A stretch of 64,000 nucleotides of DNA from Calothrix anomala FACHB-343 (lineage in GTDB: Bacteria; Cyanobacteriota; Cyanobacteriia; Cyanobacteriales; Nostocaceae). Shown piece by piece: positions 1 to 9,204 of this stretch. The first letter of the stretch is position 1, and the number at the start of each line of letters is the position of its first letter. The notes beneath the pieces are model-generated. The model made no database searches and was not told the origin of the DNA. It worked only from the letters and a program-made list of their open reading frames with translations. The translations under genes were made by a program, and so were the position numbers. Location of the stretch: positions 124,001 to 188,000 of the forward strand of contig NZ_JACJQG010000006.1 of assembly GCF_014696435.1 (NCBI RefSeq), written 5' to 3'.

Positions 1-80
1 ATAGCTTGTTCCGCAGCTAGTACTTCTTCTGGGCTAATTCTTCTAGCATGAGCAAAAGGAAATTCAACTCTCTTCGGCAT
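1..80 (-). CDS. Antitoxin partner of BrnT-type toxin (partial)
   Basis: Only the first 26 or so codons lie in the window; the gene runs off the left edge. It starts at an ATG at 80 that lies inside the last codons of the toxin gene (about 17 bp overlap), the usual toxin-then-antitoxin arrangement with coupled translation. The visible residues begin MPKRVEFPFAHARRISPEE, which resembles the small antitoxins found behind BrnT in cyanobacteria. The expected role, by family, is to bind the toxin and repress the shared promoter. The DNA-binding part is outside the window, so the call rests on position and the short N-terminus. Confidence 0.55.
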   Translation of the reverse strand, partial: MPKRVEFPFAHARRISPEEVLAAEQA

Positions 81-339
81 ATTGTTGACGCTCCCGTTTT
101 GTTGCAAGTCTGGTACTAATAATTCTAATCGTCTCTTCTCTCATGGTATAAACAACAACTAATAACCGACCTTGGTGAGACTCTCCAATAATCCATTCTC
201 TCTCTTCTTCAAGAGAATGTTGCGGATCGGGAGCAATTAAAGCCAAAGGATCAGTCCAAACAGTGGCAGCTTCTTCAAAAGAAACTTTGTGTTTTTGTTC
301 ATTGCGACGTTTTTTGTTCGCATCCCATTCAAAGCGCAT
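64..339 (-). CDS. brnT: BrnT-family ribonuclease toxin
   Basis: A protein of about 91 residues from the ATG at 339; an upstream ATG at 357 in the same frame would add six residues. I prefer the inner start because the family typically begins MRFEWD followed by a basic stretch, here MRFEWDANKKRRNEQKHKVS, with the conserved KH, then FEEA and a C-terminal RIISTRLATKRERQQY. BrnT proteins are RelE-fold RNases that inhibit translation and are held in check by an antitoxin encoded just downstream, which is what is seen here. A small palindrome, GTATATAC, lies at 347-354 just before the preferred start and could be an operator (inference). Confidence 0.8.
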   Translation of the reverse strand: MRFEWDANKKRRNEQKHKVSFEEAATVWTDPLALIAPDPQHSLEEEREWIIGESHQGRLLVVVYTMREETIRIISTRLATKRERQQYAEES

Positions 340-438
340 ATTTTCAGTATATACCAAAAATATACAGCCAAAAAATAGAGTTTTCTAACCTTTTTTAATT
401 ACTTGCAAATGAATAAAATTTGAATGCTCATGACTCTT

Positions 439-1404
439 TTAAGATTGAACTCCAGCACTTTTCACGCCGCTAATTTTCAACACATCACTCATTGTTACAC
501 AGTAATTTGGTAGTCCAAAACTGGCGGGATTGATAACTTTATCGTAAGTGAAATGTCGATAATTCATGCAGAATCTATCCCAAGCAGCCATCTGAATGCG
601 GAAGACAGCAATAATCAAATTTGCTAATGATAGGGATAGAGGAATGCGAAAATATATCTTTTTACCTAGATAAGTACAGACTTGTTCTACTGCTTGGTTG
701 ACTGTTAATTGTTCTTGACCTAATACAAATCTGCGAGGTTCCCGTTCTGTGGGAGGATTATCTATTAAATAGCGGATTGTGGTGGCTATATCTTTTCCGT
801 GAATAAAGTGAAAACTGCCATCAGCTTGCAAAAACTTAATTAAATTTACATATTTTGTAACTTCAGGAATCCCAGATGTTACAGCAGAATAGGGCTTGTT
901 AGCATCGCCGCCTAATACTACAGTAGGAAAAACAGTGGTAATTTTTGGTGCGATCGCTAATTTTGGTAGTTGCTGTAAACACTGATATTTAGAACTGACG
1001 TAATCTGTGCCAATTTCCCCAGCTTCTTTGAGGGGTTGATTGTGGCGATCTAAAACACTGGCGGTAGAAAAATATATTACTTGCTGGCATTTTTCTGGAT
1101 CTAGCAGCTTCAGCAATTCTAGTGTTTTATTAACATTAATATTAAATGTTTCCTCACCGCCCCAAGCTGTCGCTGTTAGCACCGCAGTATCAATTGTTGA
1201 TAGCAAGTCAGCAAACTGGTTAATTTGCAACATATCACCTTGCAATACGGTGATACCAGAACGCCCCTGAGTATTAACTGTTAGCTTGTTTGGATTCCTA
1301 ACTAGTAAATATAATTCGTAATCTGTTTCTTGAATTAAGGCTTCAGCTATGTAGTGACCGATACAACCACTTGCACCAGTCACTAAAATCCGTTTCTGGG
1401 TCAT
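439..1404 (-). CDS. NAD(P)-dependent epimerase/dehydratase-like reductase
   Basis: A protein of 321 residues of the extended short-chain dehydrogenase type. The N-terminus has the nucleotide-binding glycine motif TGASGCIG at about residues 10-17. The acidic position of the cofactor site follows the second strand (GDML region), and a YxxxK-type catalytic pair appears in DYVSSKY around residue 135. The C-terminal third carries the substrate domain of nucleoside-sugar epimerases and related reductases. It lies downstream of hemE on the same strand but 215 bp away, with a palindromic repeat between them, so it is probably transcribed separately. The substrate cannot be read from the sequence; a role in sugar-nucleotide, isoprenoid or chlorophyll-related metabolism would be a guess. 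Confidence 0.75.
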   Translation of the reverse strand: MTQKRILVTGASGCIGHYIAEALIQETDYELYLLVRNPNKLTVNTQGRSGITVLQGDMLQINQFADLLSTIDTAVLTATAWGGEETFNINVNKTLELLKLLDPEKCQQVIYFSTASVLDRHNQPLKEAGEIGTDYVSSKYQCLQQLPKLAIAPKITTVFPTVVLGGDANKPYSAVTSGIPEVTKYVNLIKFLQADGSFHFIHGKDIATTIRYLIDNPPTEREPRRFVLGQEQLTVNQAVEQVCTYLGKKIYFRIPLSLSLANLIIAVFRIQMAAWDRFCMNYRHFTYDKVINPASFGLPNYCVTMSDVLKISGVKSAGVQS

Positions 1405-1589
1405 AGATAATTTTAAGTTTTATTTATTTAAGTTTATTTATATTAGTTGCTGCTAATGAATTTTTAGTTCCCAATGGAGTTATTAATTAAGGAGTGAATG
1501 AAAAGCATAAATACGTCAATCATCAGTTGTTAATTATCAACTAACAACTGACAACTGACGACTGTACGCGATTAACCGCAGATTGTACA

Positions 1590-1607
1590 GACGCGATTAA
1601 TCGCGTC
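1590..1607. repeat. 18-bp palindromic repeat, copy 1
   Basis: A perfect palindrome, GACGCGATTAATCGCGTC, embedded in a longer partly conserved context (GTACA before, TCTCTAACAACTGAC after). It lies 13 bp beyond the hemE stop. The same palindrome occurs at 5777, 22892 and 26725. A degenerate copy lies just upstream, around 1564. Most copies follow a stop codon closely, so it may act as an RNA hairpin at mRNA ends, or it may simply be an intergenic repeat. Confidence 0.85.
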
Positions 1608-1619
1608 TCTAACAACTGA

Positions 1620-2672
1620 CTAAACCAATACATTCAGTTGCTTTGCGGTTTCAAAGAAGAAAGCGACATTTTCTTCTGGAGTTTCTGGTAGTACACCATG
1701 ACCGAGGTTAAGAATATGACCCCAATTACCAGCTTTGCGAACGGTATCGAGAATGCGATCGCGGATAAACGCTTTAGAACCAAATAATACACCAGGGTCA
1801 AGATTTCCCTGTACTTTCACGTGTTTACCCAATCTGGCTCTAGCATCTGCCATATCTACAGCCCAGTCTACAGTCACAACATCTGCACCAGATTTTGCCA
1901 TTCTCTCTAATACACCAGCACTACCGCTAACCAGCAAAATTAACGGTGTATCGGGATGGGTTTGTTTGACTTGTTCAAACACCCGTTTTTGATAGGGAAG
2001 GGCAAAGGTGTCATAATCTTGAGGACTTAATTGACCAGCCCAAGAGTCAAACATTTGCACAACTTGAGCGCCACAGTCAATTTGGTAGCGGGCGTAAACA
2101 GCGATCGCATCTGCGAGTTTTGCTAAAAACTGATGCAGAATTGTCGGGTCAGAAAACGCCATATTCTTGATAATCGAGTAGGTTTTAGAACCTTTACCCT
2201 CGACTGCGTAAGCAGCTAATGTCCAAGGCGCACCGACAAAGCCTAATACCGTTGATTCATTCCCTACCTCTTGACGCAATGCCTGCAATATGGTTTTGAT
2301 AAACGGCAGGGATGCTTCAGGCTCGAAGGGACGCAGGTTATCAACTTGTTCTTGAGTGCGAATGGGCGAGTGAATAATTGGCCCTTTACCTTCAGCAATG
2401 TCCATGTCAATGCCTAAACCAGGCAATGGCGTTACAATGTCGGAGAATAAAATTACCCCGTCTGGTTGAAAGGCTCTCCAAGGCTGTAGGGATACCTCAA
2501 TTGCTACTTCGGGAATTTCTGAGCGATCGCGGAAAGAAGGATACTTCTCCCTTAAATCTCGATATGCTTTCATGTATCTTCCCGCTTGCCGCATCATCCA
2601 TACAGGAGGACGGTCTACTATTTCACCGCGAGCTGCCATGAGGAGTCTAGGAGCTGTTGAGGAAACACCCAT
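1620..2672 (-). CDS. hemE: Uroporphyrinogen decarboxylase
   Basis: A protein of 350 residues, the normal length for HemE. It removes the four acetate carboxyls of uroporphyrinogen III to give coproporphyrinogen III, a shared step of heme, chlorophyll and bilin synthesis in the cytoplasm. The signature [12 protein letters not shown] is at residues 22-33 and supplies the two active-site arginines (28 and 32). The catalytic aspartate lies in [14 protein letters not shown] (Asp78). GAPWTLAAY and the C-terminal [12 protein letters not shown] with its conserved histidine are also intact. It is a single gene with no sign of decay. The 212-bp gap to the divergent gene at 2885 should hold both promoters. 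Confidence 0.97.
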   Translation of the reverse strand: MGVSSTAPRLLMAARGEIVDRPPVWMMRQAGRYMKAYRDLREKYPSFRDRSEIPEVAIEVSLQPWRAFQPDGVILFSDIVTPLPGLGIDMDIAEGKGPIIHSPIRTQEQVDNLRPFEPEASLPFIKTILQALRQEVGNESTVLGFVGAPWTLAAYAVEGKGSKTYSIIKNMAFSDPTILHQFLAKLADAIAVYARYQIDCGAQVVQMFDSWAGQLSPQDYDTFALPYQKRVFEQVKQTHPDTPLILLVSGSAGVLERMAKSGADVVTVDWAVDMADARARLGKHVKVQGNLDPGVLFGSKAFIRDRILDTVRKAGNWGHILNLGHGVLPETPEENVAFFFETAKQLNVLV

Positions 2673-2884
2673 TTAACACTTCATCCTAAGTCACTTTTTT
2701 ATGCCACTGTTTAGCTTATCATTCCGAGATTACGCTTTTTCAGGAAGCTATCTCACCTAAGAGATGCCAACTCAATCATTCCATCATTGAGAACCTGCAA
2801 CAGCCGAAAATCAAAGTCTTTTGACTTTTAATTTTTCTCAAGCGGTATTAGTCTCTGCTTAACTTAACTTTATATATCAGTTAT

Positions 2885-3640
2885 ATGTCAGCTGATTCCC
2901 CAACTTCCGCTCCTGCTCCAGCAAATCAGAACGCTACCAAACTTGGAAAGTTTTTGATCCCGCGTTCTCAAACTCAAAATTTCCTGATTAAGTTTACCTG
3001 CATCACCTGTTTGGGATGGGTTGTAGGTGGCTTTGCTAGTATAGCTGCGGAAAATCTGCTCAATCAATTATCACCAGATTTTCTTCCAGATCCGCAAATC
3101 TGGAATTTTTTAGTCAGCTTTGTCAGCAGCATCGTCTTTGCTTTAATTTTCGCCGCCGATCAAGCGCTGGTAATTCGTACCTATATCCCCGGTTGGTGGT
3201 GGTTACTAGCTACCACCATCGGTTGGCAAATTGCGAGCAGCGTCTCTACAGGCTGGATTAACTATATCAACTCTATTGCTGCATCCTTTAACGAAAATTT
3301 CCCTCCGGAAGCTGTGGTGATTGTCGGTGGTTTATCTACACTGGCTTATATTATTTCTGGCGTTTGGCTGGGATTTTGTCAGTGGCTAGTGTTGCGGCGC
3401 TATACCCTCAACTGTTGGTGGTGGAATTTTCTTCCAGCCGTTTGCTTCTTCTTCATCAGTACTTTAATTTGGCTGCTTTCTTTATTGCAAAATTTTATTC
3501 CCGAAGCTAGCCGGACTTCGATATTGTATTGGAATGGGCAAGGATTTACAGCTTTTATTCTGGGATTTATTCCCGCAATTGGCTTGTGTACTTTAAAAAG
3601 AAAGCAAAACCCCAAATCTGTAAATTCTAGCTCATCTTAA
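2885..3640 (+). CDS. Multi-pass membrane protein, function unknown
   Basis: A protein of 251 residues that I do not recognise. After a polar, proline-rich N-terminus of about 35 residues it has roughly five hydrophobic segments (near residues 35-58, 78-98, 105-125, 145-170 and 180-250 in two spans), rich in tryptophan and aromatic residues. Motifs such as GWWWLLATTIGW and WLGFCQWLVLRR recall the WQ-containing repeats of uncharacterised cyanobacterial membrane proteins. The C-terminus ends in a basic stretch (KRKQNPK). The prolyl-oligopeptidase gene begins 36 bp downstream on the same strand, so the two may be co-transcribed. No catalytic motif is visible. Confidence 0.7.
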   Translation: MSADSPTSAPAPANQNATKLGKFLIPRSQTQNFLIKFTCITCLGWVVGGFASIAAENLLNQLSPDFLPDPQIWNFLVSFVSSIVFALIFAADQALVIRTYIPGWWWLLATTIGWQIASSVSTGWINYINSIAASFNENFPPEAVVIVGGLSTLAYIISGVWLGFCQWLVLRRYTLNCWWWNFLPAVCFFFISTLIWLLSLLQNFIPEASRTSILYWNGQGFTAFILGFIPAIGLCTLKRKQNPKSVNSSSS

Positions 3641-3676
3641 GCTTACTAAGCAGTCAATTGCTGCCGATCATCGATC

Positions 3677-5746
3677 ATGTCTCAGGATAATTTTGTACCC
3701 AATATTACTAAACCACCAGTTGCCAACAAACAGCCAGAGGAGTTGGAGTTACATGGCGATCGCCGCATTGACAACTACTTTTGGCTGCGGGATGATGAAA
3801 ATCCCCAAGTTATTGCTTATTTAGAAGCCGAAAATACTTATACCGCAGCGATGATGCAACACACGCGATCGCTGCAAACTAAACTTTATCAGGAAATGTT
3901 GGCACGGATTAAAGAAACTGACCTTTCAGTGCCATACCGCAAAGATGAATACTACTATTATATCCGTACAGAAGAAGGTAAAGATTATCCGATTTATTGC
4001 CGCAAATACGGTAGTTTAGAAGCCGCAGAAGAAGTACTGTTAGATGAAAATGAACTCGCCAAAGGACATGAGTTTTTTAGCTTAGGTGTATTTGAGATTA
4101 GTCCCAATCATCAAATTTTAGCTTACTCAGTTGATACCTGTGGCTCTGAGCAATATACGCTGTATTTTTTAGATTTAAATACTCGTGAATTAGCCGCCGA
4201 AACTATTCCAGATACTTATTTTTCTGTGGCTTGGGCTAACGATAATCAAACAATATTTTATACTACACTTGATGATGCTAATCGTCCTTATCAGCTATTA
4301 CGCCATACTTTAGGAACTGATGTCGAAGACGATGTATTAATTTATGAAGAACTTGATGATATTTACCATTTATATGTAGATAAAACCCGCAGTCAAGCTT
4401 ATATTTTCATGCTGTTAAGAAGCAGCATCACCACAGAAGTACATTATTTAGATGCAAATCATCCTGACGGCGATTGGCAGTTAATTCATCCCCGCACTAC
4501 AGGGATGGAATATGAAGTCGATCATCACAGCGATTACTTTTATATTGTAACTAACGATGAAGCTACCAATTTTAAATTAGTCAAAACATTAGTAACTGCA
4601 CCCAGTAAAGAAAATTGGCAAACTGTAATTCCTCATCAAGCAGATGTATTATTATCGGGAATTAGTTTATTTGCCAATCATTTAGTAATTTATGAACGAA
4701 AAGGTGGTTTAGAAACTGCCAGAATCAGAAACCTAGCGACGGGTAAAGAAAGTAATATTACTTTTCCTGAACCTACCTATGAATTTTACGAAGGTAGTAA
4801 CCCAGAATTTAAGACAAATATTTTACGTTTCCATTACACCTCATTTATTACCCCCCAATCTGTTTTCGACTACAACATGGAAACACATGAGCGGGAGTTG
4901 CAAAAAGAAACCGAAGTATTGGGAGGTTACGACAGAACCCAATATCAAAGCGAATGGCTAATGGCTACTGCTGAAGATGGTACAAAAGTTCCCATTTCCA
5001 TTGTTTATAAACGAGGAATTAAAAAAGACAGTACAAATCCCCTGCTACTAACAGGTTACGGTGCTTACGGTTCTTCTTACCCGGCTACCTTTTCCTCAAA
5101 TCGTCTGACATTGTTAGACAGAGGTGTAATTTTTGCCATTGCGCATATCCGGGGTGGCGAGGAAATGGGACGACAATGGTATGAAGACGGGAAATTTTTA
5201 CAGAAAAAGAACACCTTTACAGATTTTATCGCCTGTGCTGAGTATTTAATCCAAGAAAATTGGACAGCGAGCGATCGCCTAATTATTACAGGCGGTAGTG
5301 CTGGTGGTTTATTAATGGGAGCCGTTGTGAATCTGCGTCCTGAATTATTCAAAGCAGTAGTTGCTCACGTTCCCTTTGTCGATATAGTCACGACAATTCT
5401 AGACACTTCCTTACCCCTATCAGCAATGGAATGGGAAGAATGGGGTAATCCCAACGATCCAGTGTATTACGAATACATGAAATCTTATTCGCCCTACGAT
5501 AACGTTGAGGCGAAAGATTACCCAGATATGTTAATTACCGCCGGTTTAAATGATTCTCGCGTTAAATATTGGGAGCCAGCAAAATGGACAGCTAAACTCA
5601 GAGAACTCAAAACAGATAACAATATTCTCCTATTAAAAACCAACATGGGTGCAGGACATAGCGGCGCATCTGGACGTTATGAAAGCTTACGCGAACTAGC
5701 TTTTGAATACGCCTTTATTTTAGATAGGTTAGGTATAACAGAGTAA
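3677..5746 (+). CDS. ptrB: Oligopeptidase B (S9A serine peptidase)
   Basis: A protein of 689 residues, the usual size of oligopeptidase B, which cleaves short peptides after basic residues. The N-terminal beta-propeller half (about residues 80-410) restricts access to the C-terminal alpha/beta-hydrolase half. In the latter, the oxyanion region GYGAYGSSY is followed by the nucleophile motif TGGSAGG (Ser541), the aspartate motif GLNDSRVKYWEP and the histidine motif GAGHSGASGRYE. No signal peptide is present, so it acts in the cytoplasm or is released on lysis. The start ATG lies 36 bp after the preceding membrane-protein gene. The 3' end faces the convergent binding-protein gene, with the 18-bp palindrome between them. 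Confidence 0.95.
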   Translation: MSQDNFVPNITKPPVANKQPEELELHGDRRIDNYFWLRDDENPQVIAYLEAENTYTAAMMQHTRSLQTKLYQEMLARIKETDLSVPYRKDEYYYYIRTEEGKDYPIYCRKYGSLEAAEEVLLDENELAKGHEFFSLGVFEISPNHQILAYSVDTCGSEQYTLYFLDLNTRELAAETIPDTYFSVAWANDNQTIFYTTLDDANRPYQLLRHTLGTDVEDDVLIYEELDDIYHLYVDKTRSQAYIFMLLRSSITTEVHYLDANHPDGDWQLIHPRTTGMEYEVDHHSDYFYIVTNDEATNFKLVKTLVTAPSKENWQTVIPHQADVLLSGISLFANHLVIYERKGGLETARIRNLATGKESNITFPEPTYEFYEGSNPEFKTNILRFHYTSFITPQSVFDYNMETHERELQKETEVLGGYDRTQYQSEWLMATAEDGTKVPISIVYKRGIKKDSTNPLLLTGYGAYGSSYPATFSSNRLTLLDRGVIFAIAHIRGGEEMGRQWYEDGKFLQKKNTFTDFIACAEYLIQENWTASDRLIITGGSAGGLLMGAVVNLRPELFKAVVAHVPFVDIVTTILDTSLPLSAMEWEEWGNPNDPVYYEYMKSYSPYDNVEAKDYPDMLITAGLNDSRVKYWEPAKWTAKLRELKTDNNILLLKTNMGAGHSGASGRYESLRELAFEYAFILDRLGITE

Positions 5747-5776
5747 AGTTTTTTGTTGACGGTTGACAATTGTACA

Positions 5777-5794
5777 GACGCGATTAATCGCGTC
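5777..5794. repeat. 18-bp palindromic repeat, copy 2 (between convergent genes)
   Basis: The same perfect palindrome as at 1590, with the same flanks (TTGTACA before, TCTCTAACAACTGAC after). It sits in the 60-bp space between the stop codons of ptrB and the convergent binding-protein gene. A hairpin here could serve as a two-way transcript end, but it has no clear T-run, so this is inference. Confidence 0.85.
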
Positions 5795-5806
5795 TCTAAC
5801 AACTGA

Positions 5807-7129
5807 CTAATTACCCCAAATTAAATCTAACCGCTCTTGCTCCTTTTTTAGGGCGACTTCCGCAGTTGATTTACCCATTAATGTAGACTCAATTGCTCTA
5901 CCTAAACTATCAGAAAGACGACTATAACCAGCAATAGTAGGCCGCATAGATGCTGTCTGCATCTGCTCAAAAAACACTTTTAACCAAGGTTTTTGTTTGA
6001 GATATTGCTGATAAACTTCACTTTCAGATGCTTTCATGTTCACAGGTAAAAAACCTGTACCAATACTAAATTCTCTTTGAAATTCTTCACCTACAACATA
6101 CTCTAAAAACTTGAGTGCAGCTTTTTCTCTTTCTGGTGTAGTCTTCATCACAAACAAATTCGCCGCGCCAATCACTGTAGCTTGATTCACATTTGCCGGG
6201 ATGGGAAATACACTATAATCAACATTTGATTTAGTAATAAAAGTCCAGGGGCCTGTAATTTGCATCGCTACACGACCGGTAATAAAAGCATCCTCTTCAT
6301 AACCTCGTTCTGGTGGAGAAAGAGTAGCAGAACCATCTTTCATCAAATCTTGCCAAAATTTTAAAGCCTTAATAGCTCCAGGATTGGTTAAATTGGGTCG
6401 GTTATTTGTGACAACTTCTCCCCCAGCACTCAATAAGAAGGGAAACCAACTAAAAACAGTCCATTCTGCTTTACCTAAGGGTAATAACATCCCGTACTGT
6501 TCTGGTCGCTTGTCACCATTGCTATCTATTGTCAATTTTTTGGCAACTTTTCGTAATTCTTCCCAAGTCTTAGGAGTTTCTGTAATTCCCCCAGCTTTAA
6601 ACAGCTTAGGACGGTAAAAAATGCCAATATTGCTAGTATAAAGTGGGGCTGACCACAGGTGACCGTCTAATTTCAATTCTTCCAGGGAATTAGGATTAAT
6701 TTCTGATTTGATGGGCAATTTTTCCAACCAATCATCTAAAGATTTCACAGCCCCTAATTCTACTAATTGTCCCGTAATTTGCGGATAAAACGCCAAAATA
6801 TCTGGAGATGAATTACCAACAAATGCTGCTAATATTTTTGGTAATTGTTGTTCATATCCGCCAGCAAAAATAGAATCTACCTGAACATCAGTATGAGTCT
6901 GATTAAATTTAGCTACCAGTTTTTGAAATACTTCCCGATTTACTGGTGGATTGATTCCTTGCCAAAGTGTCACATGAATTACATTATTATCTTTCTTGAC
7001 TGGACTTTGACAACTAGATAAAAATACTAGACATAAACAAAAGGCAAAGGCGATAATTGAAAGCCGTCGAGGAGAAGCAATAAATTCGCCCAAGAAACTC
7101 CTGATTGAGGAAATAATATTAATTATCAT
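5807..7129 (-). CDS. ABC transporter substrate-binding lipoprotein, sugar type
   Basis: A protein of 440 residues of the family 1 extracellular solute-binding proteins (maltose/glycerol-3-phosphate type). It has a signal sequence with a lipobox ending LSSC at Cys40, so it should be lipid-anchored on the periplasmic face of the inner membrane. Family features include the N-terminal ITLWQG-like strand (HVTLWQGINPP), FNQTHTDVQVDS, PDILAFYPQ, the WELRKVAKKLT helix and the ITGPWTFI strand. No permease or ATPase genes lie beside it. The only neighbour on this strand is the glycosyltransferase 9 bp upstream, which suggests co-transcription but not the sugar bound. The partner permease must be encoded elsewhere. 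Confidence 0.88.
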   Translation of the reverse strand: MIINIISSIRSFLGEFIASPRRLSIIAFAFCLCLVFLSSCQSPVKKDNNVIHVTLWQGINPPVNREVFQKLVAKFNQTHTDVQVDSIFAGGYEQQLPKILAAFVGNSSPDILAFYPQITGQLVELGAVKSLDDWLEKLPIKSEINPNSLEELKLDGHLWSAPLYTSNIGIFYRPKLFKAGGITETPKTWEELRKVAKKLTIDSNGDKRPEQYGMLLPLGKAEWTVFSWFPFLLSAGGEVVTNNRPNLTNPGAIKALKFWQDLMKDGSATLSPPERGYEEDAFITGRVAMQITGPWTFITKSNVDYSVFPIPANVNQATVIGAANLFVMKTTPEREKAALKFLEYVVGEEFQREFSIGTGFLPVNMKASESEVYQQYLKQKPWLKVFFEQMQTASMRPTIAGYSRLSDSLGRAIESTLMGKSTAEVALKKEQERLDLIWGN

Positions 7130-7138
7130 GTCCAGTAG

Positions 7139-7801
7139 TTAACTAGATGGGGAAATATCTTTATAAACGGTCTTAGTAATGCTATCTTCTGCTCTTGTAT
7201 AAATATAAGTTTGCGGTTCTTCTAGTTTTTGAGTTTTAAAAATTTTTTCTGCTCTGTCCCAAAATTCTGTATCCTCTGCAAAGTGAAGATTCTTAAATCC
7301 TTGTAACTCAAAATAGACGTATCGCTTGCCAAAAAAAGTTGGACCTAAAATGCAGTCTCGCAGATTAATTATTTTTCCTGGTTGAAAATAATCTTCAAAA
7401 AAAATGTTGTCATCAGCGACAAACCCACCTTCAATTAAGTCAAGTTCTGGGTTGGCTTTCATATATGCTATTCTTGATTCTAGATGATTAGTTTTATAAA
7501 CATCATCGCTATCAATAAACGTAATATATTTACCAAAAGATGCCTGAATTCCAGCATTTTTGGAATAACCTAGTTTTTTATTTTTATGTTTTAGATACCG
7601 AATATTATTAAATTTTTCTAGGTAGGAATTGACAATTTCAAAACTACTATCTTGACTGCCATCATCAACTATAATCAATTCCCAATCTGTAAAGCTTTGG
7701 TTAATGACGCTATTAATAGCGTTGTTTAAATACTGGGCGCGATTGTATGTACATAAAATCACAGATATTTCTGGATTTATGTCAAAATTAATAGGACTCA
7801 T
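7139..7801 (-). CDS. Family 2 glycosyltransferase
   Basis: A protein of 220 residues with the GT-A fold hallmarks. The N-terminus ISVILCTYNRAQYL is followed by the nucleotide-binding IIVDDGSQDSS, and the metal-binding DxD motif appears as FIDSDD near residue 97. It is short for the family (most are 250-350 residues) but has no obvious break. It should transfer a sugar from an activated donor to an unknown acceptor on the cytoplasmic side. The gene ends 9 bp before the binding-protein gene. Upstream lie a MITE and a decayed FkbM methyltransferase on the same strand, so this was probably part of a larger glycan-modification cluster that has been eroded (inference). Confidence 0.88.
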   Translation of the reverse strand: MSPINFDINPEISVILCTYNRAQYLNNAINSVINQSFTDWELIIVDDGSQDSSFEIVNSYLEKFNNIRYLKHKNKKLGYSKNAGIQASFGKYITFIDSDDVYKTNHLESRIAYMKANPELDLIEGGFVADDNIFFEDYFQPGKIINLRDCILGPTFFGKRYVYFELQGFKNLHFAEDTEFWDRAEKIFKTQKLEEPQTYIYTRAEDSITKTVYKDISPSS

Positions 7802-7972
7802 AATGAGGATTGCTCCGGGTTTGAATCAGAAGATTGAGAGGGAAAATCTACCATTATTTTACAGAAGATTTAGCTTAATTTTTCAGCTATAAGACAAGTA
7901 GCTACGGAATAGTCTGCATGAAAAGCATCTAGTTATTCTGTCGTCAGCTTTTCAACTACGATTCTATAATAA

Positions 7973-8114
7973 TAGGACTTACGCAGTGTCAGATATTTTT
8001 CATGCTTTTTGTCAATGGTCAATAGTCCATAGTCCAAAAACATGAATTTTGACCATTGACTTTTGACTTTTGACCATCCTTGTGAGGGTTTTGTTGTTCG
8101 GTGCGTAAGTCCTA
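7973..8114. mobile_element. MITE-like element, copy A
   Basis: About 142 bp bounded by inverted ends TAGGACTTACGCA and TGCGTAAGTCCTA. The interior carries short direct repeats of the GTCAATGGTCAATAGTC kind and no coding capacity. A full second copy lies at 30282-30423 in the opposite orientation, and a half copy at 16771-16821. The TA at the outer ends suggests a TA target, as for IS630/Tc1-related elements (inference). It lies just downstream of the broken FkbM gene. Confidence 0.85.
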
Positions 8115-8140
8115 GATAAATAGCGATCGCAGTTATGAGA

Positions 8141-8292
8141 TTACCATAAACAATATGAATTTAATCCTTGCTTGGTAGATTGATAAACTTCAGAATTCGC
8201 CTCAACACTAACAACTTTAAAACCTTTTTTAGGTAAAATTCTGTATCCTGACCTCTAGGGATACCAACGTCAATAATTAAATTTTTATCCAT
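8141..8292 (-). pseudogene. FkbM-family methyltransferase remnant, frameshifted
   Basis: Reading leftward from an ATG at 8292 gives MDKNLIIDVGIPRGQDTEFY, the S-adenosylmethionine-binding start typical of FkbM methyltransferases (VIDVGxNxGQDTxFYLxxG). After a run of six A residues the frame slips. The next frame continues KKGFKVVSVEANSEVYQSTK, exactly the expected second strand ending in the acidic cofactor residue (VEAN). A stop then ends it at 8141, where a normal gene would continue for about 200 more residues. The lost part abuts the MITE at 7973-8114. It was probably a sugar or glycan O-methyltransferase working with the neighbouring glycosyltransferase. Confidence 0.75.
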
Positions 8293-8515
8293 AAATTTTT
8301 ATTGAGAAATGACTTAAAGATATCAATCGTCTACACGGCGTAAGATGCTTGAGTGATGGTACTTGACATCACAAAGTCCCAGACGATCGCGATAATTGTT
8401 GAGTTTTTTTACAAAAGATTTCCTACACTATTGCAGTTTGTAACTATTTTGTGCAACCCCAAGGACTATTCCTTTAGACTGAATCTCAATTGCAGAAAGA
8501 TTGGGATCGAGACAA

Positions 8516-8842
8516 ATGCATTCGGTAAATATATTTTGTCACGAATTTGTAGTTGCTGTTTCCTTTGTGGCTTGTATTGTTGGTCTGTTGTTACTATGGG
8601 ACAGTAAGCAGCAAACACAAAAAAATGAATTAGAAGAAACAGAAGAGATTTTATTGAGAATGAGCTTTTCTTACTGGCTAGTTTACTGTGTTGCTTTTGG
8701 CGTAGAAAAAGTCATGCTACCTAGCTGGGAACCGATGCTCATGACTTTGAAAATTACTACAGCTTTGTCATATTTTTTAACGTTTTCTTGTATTCTCAGT
8801 TTGCCTTTAAACAGATTTGCAGTACATCAAGTCGAAGACTAG
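8516..8842 (+). CDS. Small membrane protein, unknown
   Basis: A protein of 108 residues from the ATG at 8516 (a TTG at 8501 would add five). It shows a hydrophobic segment near the N-terminus (VVAVSFVACIVGLLLLW), a polar, acidic linker (KNELEETEEILLR), and two further hydrophobic stretches. I do not recognise a family. The promoter side is not obvious, and the overlapping 84-residue frame at 8353-8607 looks less protein-like. Its existence rests on the membrane-like pattern and length, so confidence is moderate. Confidence 0.45.
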   Translation: MHSVNIFCHEFVVAVSFVACIVGLLLLWDSKQQTQKNELEETEEILLRMSFSYWLVYCVAFGVEKVMLPSWEPMLMTLKITTALSYFLTFSCILSLPLNRFAVHQVED

Positions 8843-8905
8843 ATAAACAGTGCATAGTCGATGACCGATGGACTATAGACTATGGACTATTAACCGTTGG
8901 CACGA

Positions 8906-9199
8906 TCAAAGTTTCATGGCGATCGCGATCGCTTCTAACAGACTATTTTGATCTAAAGTGGTCAAAATAAAAACTTCTTGCACTGTCTTACCTTGTCGGG
9001 CGATTACTTTATAACCGCCACGAATCGGTACAGACACACGCAATTGCATTTTGGGAGCATGACCTTTAACTCGGCCAATTACGCCTGGTGTCACAGTTTG
9101 AATTCCTGGTTGCTGACACAGGCGCTCTAAAATTGGGATGAGTCCATCGATGTGGGTCGAGTGATTCCAGACTAGTCTACCATCATTGGGTTTGCCCAT
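8906..9199 (-). CDS. DUF2103 protein (predicted metal-binding)
   Basis: A protein of 97 residues matching my memory of the cyanobacterial DUF2103 family, which starts GRLVWNHSTHIDGLIPILE and continues with the IQTVTPGVIGRVKG strand. The conserved histidines of the NHSTH stretch are what suggests metal binding. It starts 5 bp after the clpS stop, so the two are co-transcribed and perhaps translationally coupled. That conserved pairing hints at a link with N-degron selection or Clp proteolysis, but no function is established. Confidence 0.75.
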   Translation of the reverse strand: MGKPNDGRLVWNHSTHIDGLIPILERLCQQPGIQTVTPGVIGRVKGHAPKMQLRVSVPIRGGYKVIARQGKTVQEVFILTTLDQNSLLEAIAIAMKL

Positions 9200-9204
9200 T
9201 ATAG

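Noticed and set aside
8353-8607. 84-codon frame overlapping the small membrane protein
   Set aside because: It overlaps the better candidate at 8516-8842 in another frame and has a mixed cysteine-rich composition with no pattern.
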